Source: an uncultured Ruminococcus sp. (GTDB lineage: Bacteria > Bacillota > Clostridia > Oscillospirales > Ruminococcaceae). Taken from it: 62,278 nucleotides of DNA. This document shows, in pieces, positions 57,212 through 62,278 of the stretch (within the stretch, counting starts at the first letter, position 1; every line of letters begins with the position of its first letter). The notes beneath the pieces were generated by a model. That model was not told the DNA's origin. It worked only from the letters and a program-made list of their open reading frames with translations, and did not search any database. The position numbers and the translations under genes were made by a program. The DNA is taken from contig UQKC01000006.1 of NCBI GenBank assembly GCA_900541495.1, forward strand, positions 1 through 62,278, given 5' to 3'.

Positions 57212-59443
57212 TTACTTTTCGTTTTTGTCAAAATAAGCGATTCCAAGTCCGACCGTACTCATATAGCACCTGCCATAAACGTTCATATCGCCGCTTACAA
57301 ATACGCCGTTGCCCGTTCCGCCGAAGTTATGGAGGTCATCATTGATGCGAACCCATGTTGCACCGTTGTCCTCGGACATATAAACGCCCTTTACATCGGT
57401 ATCATTTGGTGTGCCGTAGATATAGATAACATACGGGTCACCGTCATTCTTTGCCTTGCCAAGTCCTACTGCTTCGCAGTATTTGATGCCGTCAACGAGC
57501 GTTACATTCTCGCCGTGGTTTGTTGCCTTGTAAAGTCCTGCACCTCCGGGAATGTAGAAAGTTCCCTCTTCGGACGGGTCTGCACACAATCTTGAGAAGC
57601 TCGGGCTTACAATTGCCATTCTGGAGAATGTCTTTCCGCCGTCAGAGCTTAAGAAAACTGCACTGTTTCCGCAGGCATATACATAGTCGCTGTTGTTCGG
57701 GTCACCAAGGAAGTAAACATCTTTGCCTGTGATTCCCTCGCACTTTGTCCATGTCTTTCCGAAATCTTCGGTATAGTATGCGCTGAAGCTGTTTGTGGAA
57801 CTCCAGAAAAGGCGTGAACCGTCAGCCGTAAAACCAAGCTTTCCGCGGTAAAGTATCTTGCCCTCTTCGGGAGAAGTGGTAATGTCATTCCATGTTTCGC
57901 CGCCGTCCGTGCTGTAGATAAGCGCCATTTCGGATTCACTTCCGCCGACCTTTGCCCAGTAATCTCTGTTCTGATATGCGATAGCAATGCTTGTGCATGA
58001 ACCGATCTGTCCCTTGTGTCTGTCTGCAGGTTCTTTTATATCGTTATGTACGAAACCGTCGTAGTCGCCGATAGCGGAAACGAGCGGATAACCCTCCATA
58101 GTAACGATATCCTCGGGAACGACTTCTTCGATGCCCTTTGCATTAAAATAGAATGCAGGATGCTCGTCCCAGATATTATCGCAGGCAAAAATACCGTTGC
58201 CCGAAGTTACCATAATTTCATTTGTATTGAATGGGTTTATTTCAAGTGAACAGCACCAATGAATTGCATAATCAGCGATCCATGGAATTCCTCCGTCACT
58301 CATTGTCATATCCTTGATAATATTCTTCCAGTTCTTGCCGCCGTCTATTGATACAAAGAACGAATCACCGAAAGCGCCATTCGGCTGCTCATTCCAGTTG
58401 TTGGTAGAAACAGTTACGAGCTTGTTATCATCTGTCGGATCAATAACGATATCGCCGATAGAAACGCTCATAGGCGAGATATCTTCAACAGAACCATCTG
58501 TATTGTATCTCCAGAGTGCGCCTGCACCTGCGTTCCAAGGGCCTTCCTTTGTTGCATAGCCAACATAAAGATTGCCCTTTGAGTCAAGTTTCATTCTCTG
58601 CGGCATAAGCTTTGTGTTGCCGTCCTTGATAGGATTCCAGCTTGCGCCGCCGTCCTCGGAAACAAAGATATTATCGTCACCGTTTCTCGAAACGGATGCA
58701 TATATCTTCTGTGAAGCGCCGTCCTTACCCGATGACGGGTCAAAAACGATGCCGTTTATGCCGTTGCCGTTAGTTGTCGAAGTTACAGGGAAGCTTGCGA
58801 CCTGTTCCCAAGTGCTGCCGCCGTCTGTGCTTTTGAGCATACCGCCCGTTCTTCCGCCAACAAAAATGATGCTGCCATTGTTAGGGTCAACAGCTATTCT
58901 TTCACCGTTGCCTCTGCCCATTCCATTGCCGTGAGCCTTAATTTTATCGGTAACATCAACAACTGTGAATGTTTCGCCGTAATTGTCGGAAATAAGGATA
59001 GCTGTCTTTCCGCCGCTGAAATATTCCGTTCCTGCAAGAAGATACAGCTTTGAAGCATCGTTAGGGTCAACAGCAAGTCCGTCAATTCCGAGCAGACCTT
59101 TATCCTCCTCCGTTACCCAGTAAGCGAGCGACTTCCACTGCTGTGCAGCCTCGTCCCAACGGTAAGCACCGCCAACATCTGTACGGGCATAGTAAACATT
59201 TTCCTCACAAGTGCTGAAAACACCCGTAACGAATCCGCCGCCGCCAATTTCTACCTGACCGTAGCTCCAGTCAGTGTTGCTGACAGCCTGTGCGGAATCA
59301 GTGTCCGTTGAATTTGCAGCCGCAGATGTTGTTTCGGCACTATCGGTAGTTTTGTTATCCGAACAACCCGTCAGAACGCCGAACATCATACATAAGCAGA
59401 CAGCTGCCGCTCCGATCTTTTTTATTGTGCTGTGATTTTTCAT
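57212..59443 (-). CDS. GH74-like (xyloglucanase-type) lipoprotein with Asp-box repeats
   Basis: 743 residues. Signal peptide with lipobox LTGC (Cys at ~27), a Thr/Ser/Asp-rich spacer, then two seven-bladed propeller halves. The start of the domain (EIGGGGFVTGV, YARTDVGGAYRWD) and GNGMGRGNGERIAVDPNNG are characteristic of GH74, including the Asp of RTD that is catalytic in studied enzymes. At least seven Asp-box motifs occur (STDGGSTW, SEDGGASW, SIDGGKNW, STDGGETW, SSDGGKTF, SEDNGATW and variants). The mid-protein segment CCSLEINPFN lacks Asp where many GH74 enzymes have it. Lipid anchoring at the cell surface is expected. It has a consensus promoter and its own terminator. Start ATG 59443, AAAGGA 8 nt upstream. 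Confidence 0.85.
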   Translation of the reverse strand: MKNHSTIKKIGAAAVCLCMMFGVLTGCSDNKTTDSAETTSAAANSTDTDSAQAVSNTDWSYGQVEIGGGGFVTGVFSTCEENVYYARTDVGGAYRWDEAAQQWKSLAYWVTEEDKGLLGIDGLAVDPNDASKLYLLAGTEYFSGGKTAILISDNYGETFTVVDVTDKIKAHGNGMGRGNGERIAVDPNNGSIIFVGGRTGGMLKSTDGGSTWEQVASFPVTSTTNGNGINGIVFDPSSGKDGASQKIYASVSRNGDDNIFVSEDGGASWNPIKDGNTKLMPQRMKLDSKGNLYVGYATKEGPWNAGAGALWRYNTDGSVEDISPMSVSIGDIVIDPTDDNKLVTVSTNNWNEQPNGAFGDSFFVSIDGGKNWKNIIKDMTMSDGGIPWIADYAIHWCCSLEINPFNTNEIMVTSGNGIFACDNIWDEHPAFYFNAKGIEEVVPEDIVTMEGYPLVSAIGDYDGFVHNDIKEPADRHKGQIGSCTSIAIAYQNRDYWAKVGGSESEMALIYSTDGGETWNDITTSPEEGKILYRGKLGFTADGSRLFWSSTNSFSAYYTEDFGKTWTKCEGITGKDVYFLGDPNNSDYVYACGNSAVFLSSDGGKTFSRMAIVSPSFSRLCADPSEEGTFYIPGGAGLYKATNHGENVTLVDGIKYCEAVGLGKAKNDGDPYVIYIYGTPNDTDVKGVYMSEDNGATWVRINDDLHNFGGTGNGVFVSGDMNVYGRCYMSTVGLGIAYFDKNEK

Positions 59444-59488
59444 TTTATCGATCCTTTCATATTGAGAAATCGTTTTCAAGTTATAATG

Positions 59489-59517
59489 ATTATACAGCAC
59501 TTAAAGTAAAATGTCAA
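59489..59517 (-). promoter_or_regulatory. Consensus promoter of the GH74-like gene
   Basis: Minus strand TTGACA (59512-59517), exact 17-nt spacer, TATAAT (59489-59494), about 45 nt before the start codon. No catabolite-type palindrome was recognised. Confidence 0.9.
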
Positions 59518-59567
59518 TATATTTCTTGCAAATTAACCAAATTTACATAAATCGCTAAAAATATTCC

Positions 59568-60746
59568 TTAATATTTTTTGGCAAGAATCTCCTGAGTGAC
59601 CCCGATATCGCTTTCAAGACAATATTTTACCGTTACGGTTAATTTATCATCATTTTCGGTAAATTCTACCTCCTTTCCATCAACGGTTATATCTTTTACC
59701 TTGAGAAAATTTTTCTCATAAACCGATATCTTGCTTTCAAGTATGATCTTTGCCTGCTCGGGCGAATATTCTATCTCATCAACAGTGTATGGCTTTAACT
59801 CCGCTTCAACCATTCCGACAGGAAGTTCCAGACCGAAAAGCCGGACATACTTTATTTCTTCGCTGTACTCATATTCAAACTTTTCTTCCTTGTTCAAATA
59901 TAAAGGTATCCTCAGTCCGAAAAGATAAAGTGATTTTTTCTTTTTCTCTGATCCATAATTTATAACACTGTCAAAATATGGCTGTTCAAACGTTACTTCA
60001 CGTTCATATCTGCCGATTATCTCGCCCATTGCGTGAACAAAATAATCGTGGTCAAGATTTCCGTCTATCGTTCCGCTGATGAGGATATCGCCTTTTCTAA
60101 CGCCGTCATAAAGCATCGGAACAAGCATACCGAGATGAACATTCCTTATGTCAACTATCTGCGCATCGCAGGCTGCAACAACATTGCAGGGTGTTGATAT
60201 CGGTATCATCTCAGGCTTTTCCGTAAGTTCGCTTATATCAACAAGTATCCTGCACCCTGATGAGCGTATCCCTATCCAGCTGAATGAATCGAAAGCGGTG
60301 ATTATCCTCTGCTCCGAATCGCGAAGGTCGAGTGACGGGATAAACGCACCTATTTTTATCCCATAATCGGCAAGAATACTTTTTACACGCTCGTCCGAAA
60401 TACTTTCATTGCCGTAGACTTCTATTCTTAGCACCGTATTTGATAGGTAAAAAACAAGCATCAGAGCCGCCAGCAGTCCTGCCGCCAAACCAAGTCTTTT
60501 TTTATATTTTTGGACTGTAAAGGCAATTCCCTTTTTATCAAGCTGCTCAAACTGCGCCTTGTTATCCTCAGCAAAGGCTTTAAGCTCGTCAAGATCATAC
60601 CAATCGACAGTTCCCGTGACAAATTTTCCGTTCTCTATTCTTATATCCTTTACAGCAAAACCTGTCGCACGGAGTTTGTTCACGATATCACCGCAGTCTG
60701 CCGCAAAAAGTCTGAAATATACACTTCCAAGCAATTTATTTCTCAT
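59568..60746 (-). CDS. yqfD: Sporulation protein YqfD
   Basis: 392 residues. The N-terminal MRNKLLGSVYFRLFAADC resembles the conserved YqfD opening; a single membrane helix lies at ~88-105 (LAAGLLAALMLVFYLSNTV). An outside domain follows, with FDSFSWIGIRSSGCRILVDI and PCNVVAACDAQIVDIRNVHL. In Bacillus it is made in the mother cell and needed for normal sporulation. Its Shine-Dalgarno (60774-60778) is 27 nt from the ATG, with a hairpin in between that would reduce the distance to 9 nt. It follows yqfC by 36 nt. Confidence 0.9.
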   Translation of the reverse strand: MRNKLLGSVYFRLFAADCGDIVNKLRATGFAVKDIRIENGKFVTGTVDWYDLDELKAFAEDNKAQFEQLDKKGIAFTVQKYKKRLGLAAGLLAALMLVFYLSNTVLRIEVYGNESISDERVKSILADYGIKIGAFIPSLDLRDSEQRIITAFDSFSWIGIRSSGCRILVDISELTEKPEMIPISTPCNVVAACDAQIVDIRNVHLGMLVPMLYDGVRKGDILISGTIDGNLDHDYFVHAMGEIIGRYEREVTFEQPYFDSVINYGSEKKKKSLYLFGLRIPLYLNKEEKFEYEYSEEIKYVRLFGLELPVGMVEAELKPYTVDEIEYSPEQAKIILESKISVYEKNFLKVKDITVDGKEVEFTENDDKLTVTVKYCLESDIGVTQEILAKKY

Positions 60747-60778
60747 AAGAATATGCGCCGAAAAAAGCGCAGACCTCC
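60747..60778 (-). promoter_or_regulatory. Shine-Dalgarno with intervening hairpin before yqfD
   Basis: Minus strand: GGAGG (60774-60778), TC, stem TGCGC/GCGCA (60767-60771 with 60754-60758, 8-nt loop), TATTCTT, ATG (60744-60746). The linear gap is 27 nt; with the stem folded it is 9 nt. No other ribosome site is nearer the start. Confidence 0.6.
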
Positions 60779-60782
60779 CCTC

Positions 60783-61052
60783 TTATTCAAATTCTATCGA
60801 AGAAATTTTCCCGTCAATGACTACTCCTGCTGTGTTAAAATCGGATATCCGCAGGTCTTCACCCCATACCTGAAGCGTGACAGTCGATGTTTTCAATCGA
60901 ACATAAACATCATTAAGTTCGATTATCCGCTTGCAATTTTCAATTTCAAGGTGCGTATTATCGGTAAGATTCATATATGTATTAAGATAAAGCCGCTTTT
61001 TGATAAACTTTGCCGTAAGCGAGCTGTATATTTTTTTCGCTTTTACAAGCAC
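60783..61052 (-). CDS. yqfC: Sporulation protein YqfC
   Basis: 89-residue YabP/YqfC-family protein: NLTDNTHLEIENCKRIIELN, then DVYVRLKTSTVTLQVWGEDLRI quoted in part (the VxVWGExL block), ending in GVVIDGKISSIEFE. yqfC-yqfD is a conserved mother-cell sporulation pair. The start is GTG 61052 with GGAGG 8 nt upstream; no in-frame ATG fits. Confidence 0.88.
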   Translation of the reverse strand: MLVKAKKIYSSLTAKFIKKRLYLNTYMNLTDNTHLEIENCKRIIELNDVYVRLKTSTVTLQVWGEDLRISDFNTAGVVIDGKISSIEFE

Positions 61053-61084
61053 TGCACATTCCTCCGAATCACTTGTCTTTCTAA

Positions 61085-61113
61085 ATTATATTAACAGAAA
61101 AATGCACATATAC
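61085..61113 (-). promoter_or_regulatory. Possible SigE-type promoter of yqfC-yqfD
   Basis: Minus strand GTATATG (61107-61113), 14-nt spacer, AATATAAT (61085-61092). It fits the spacing and most positions of sporulation SigE promoters, and yqfC is SigE-controlled in Bacillus, but the -10 box lacks the usual C residues. Confidence 0.3.
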
Positions 61114-61159
61114 TTTTTAACAGAACAGTTTTCCAAAAACAGTGAAAGGACTTGTGTAG

Positions 61160-62245
61160 ATGAAAAAAATATCGGGATTTATTATTGCCGCTGCCGTAAT
61201 AGCATACTCGGCAGCTCTGCTTTATTTTAATAAAGCGGTTTCTGAAGGAGTTATAGCATCTATAAAAGTATGCGTGAATGTTATCATTCCGTCACTTTTT
61301 CCGTTTATGATAGCCTCGGGGATAATCATTTCCTCGGGACTTTACTATAAATTAAGCTTTCCGTTTTCACCTATCTCAAGATATGTTTTTCACCTTAGAG
61401 CAGACCTTTTTCCAATATTTCTCATAAGTTCGGTCGGAGGTTATCCCGTTGGCGCAAAGCTGCTGATGAATCTGTATGAAAGCGGAAATATTGATAAAAA
61501 TACAGCTGAAAAAATGCTTTGTTTCTGCTATATGGGAGGGCCTGCTTTTTTCATCGGAGCGGCGGGAATGAAGATATATAACAGCACTTCCGTAGGAATA
61601 ATAATTTTCGCAAGCATATTTTTTGCAAATCTGACAGCAATGTTTTTGTTTGGTCTGCGTTCACCAATACCGCCGAAAGATGCACACGGACGACGGTTCA
61701 TTTTCACGCTCAATGACTTTCTTTCATCGATAAATTCGGGCGGAATAGGCATAGCAAAAATATGCGCGGCTATCGTGTTTTTCGCTTCACTTCTCGCCGT
61801 ACTTGATGCTTCGGGGATAATTGATTTTTTCTCACGGATAATTTCATCGATAACAAATATTTCTCCTGAGATATGTAGAATATTACTGCGTTCAATGCTT
61901 GAAATAAGCAATATTTCCGCTCTACCGTCCGATATTTCCTTTCTGCCGATCGTTACTGCACTGCTTTCTTTCGGTGGACTTTGTGTGATCTTTCAGGTAG
62001 AGGGCATCATTGAAAACAAATTGTCTACTCATAATTTCTTGATAAGTCGTATTGTGACAATGATTTTGTCATATCTTTGCTGTAAAATATTAATAATAAC
62101 ATTTAACATTTCAAATTATACACAAGTTTCTGCTTTGAACGGAGAAGCAGTTCGGCAAAACTCACCAATTCCAAGTTTATTTTTGTTAATTATGACAATT
62201 TTATTATTATCAAAAAATTTTATAGAAAAAAATAAAAAAATATGA
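61160..62245 (+). CDS. YlbJ-like sporulation integral membrane protein
   Basis: 361 residues with about eight membrane helices and the 'gate' (nucleoside-recognition) layout found in YlbJ and spore-maturation proteins: VNVIIPSLFPFMIASGII near residue 40, then ISSVGGYPVGAKLL and FCYMGGPAFFIGAAG. A C-terminal LRSMLEISNISALPSDI block follows. YlbJ is a mother-cell sporulation protein of Bacillus. It diverges from yqfC-yqfD across a 107-nt gap, which supports a sporulation role. AAAGGA lies about 10 nt before the ATG. The 33 bases after the stop hold nothing recognisable. Confidence 0.8.
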   Translation: MKKISGFIIAAAVIAYSAALLYFNKAVSEGVIASIKVCVNVIIPSLFPFMIASGIIISSGLYYKLSFPFSPISRYVFHLRADLFPIFLISSVGGYPVGAKLLMNLYESGNIDKNTAEKMLCFCYMGGPAFFIGAAGMKIYNSTSVGIIIFASIFFANLTAMFLFGLRSPIPPKDAHGRRFIFTLNDFLSSINSGGIGIAKICAAIVFFASLLAVLDASGIIDFFSRIISSITNISPEICRILLRSMLEISNISALPSDISFLPIVTALLSFGGLCVIFQVEGIIENKLSTHNFLISRIVTMILSYLCCKILIITFNISNYTQVSALNGEAVRQNSPIPSLFLLIMTILLLSKNFIEKNKKI

Positions 62246-62278
62246 TATAATAAAAATAATTGAAATGCATTCAGAACT

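Noticed and set aside
57212..59443. Sialidase
   Set aside because: Asp-box repeats are shared with sialidases, but the RTDVGGAYRW and GRGNGERIAVDPN blocks are of the GH74 type and the sialidase arginine triad is not evident.
1..62278. tRNA, rRNA, CRISPR array, insertion sequence or prophage
   Set aside because: Intergenic spaces are short; I saw no cloverleaf TTCGA arms, no regularly spaced repeats, and no transposase or integrase.

Overview
The window looks like a chromosomal core segment of a moderately AT-rich, spore-forming member of the Clostridia, most likely a Ruminococcus-like member of the Oscillospiraceae. Supporting this are PolC-type DNA polymerase III, NAD-dependent ligase, the ylmE-sepF-ylmH-divIVA-ileS-lspA order, miaB-ricA-like-mutS-mutL-miaA-hfq synteny, the sporulation genes yqfC/yqfD and a YlbJ-like gene, strong AGGAGG ribosome sites, and a GH74-like plant-polysaccharide protein. 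Taxonomy is inferred from gene content only. I saw no insertion sequence, prophage, CRISPR array, tRNA or rRNA gene.

Layout. 1-3 kb (+): leuC-leuD-leuB. 3-7.5 kb (+): an ABC-F ATPase, then a four-gene PadR / HAAS (DUF1700) / toastrack-like (DUF4097) / PspC envelope cassette behind a consensus promoter wrapped in a 10-bp inverted repeat. 7.5-20.9 kb (-): ligA, then a long transcription unit hfq > HlyD-like > yggS > sepF > ylmH > divIVA > ileS > lspA > rluD-like > Cof phosphatase > split transketolase. 20.9-29.5 kb (-): a 25-cysteine protein, miaB, a YlbF/RicA-like protein with a Cys tail, mutS, mutL, miaA. 29.6-36.6 kb (-): histidine operon hisZGDCBHFIE with no hisA, behind a promoter overlapped by a palindrome. 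36.8-47.4 kb (-): pyrH-frr-uppS-cdsA-dxr-rseP-ispG-polC (nucleotide, translation, isoprenoid/lipid and replication housekeeping). 47.5-52.1 kb: a membrane-anchored SGNH-like gene diverges from a queuosine-precursor operon queD-queE-folE-kinase-queC-queF, preceded by a preQ1-I-like riboswitch and terminator. 52.1-57.1 kb (-): ABC transporter (ATPase, large FtsX permease) plus a PASTA/serine-hydrolase protein. 57.2-59.5 kb (-): GH74-like lipoprotein. 59.5-62.2 kb: yqfC-yqfD (-) diverging from a YlbJ-like membrane protein (+).

The points I find most worth a second look are: (i) a family of related intergenic stem-loops, two of which share an exact 19-nt core, in the leaders of ileS and queD with a diverged third copy upstream of the his promoter; (ii) the PadR/HAAS/toastrack/PspC cassette and its operator-like palindrome; (iii) an unassigned P-loop kinase inside the queuosine operon; (iv) the his operon lacking hisA, with an unusual HisI and an operator-like palindrome; (v) a stem-loop placed between the Shine-Dalgarno and the start codon of yqfD; (vi) a structured, possibly 6S-like RNA between hisE and the Cys-rich gene. 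All functional calls are from reading translated sequence and motifs; no database search was run.
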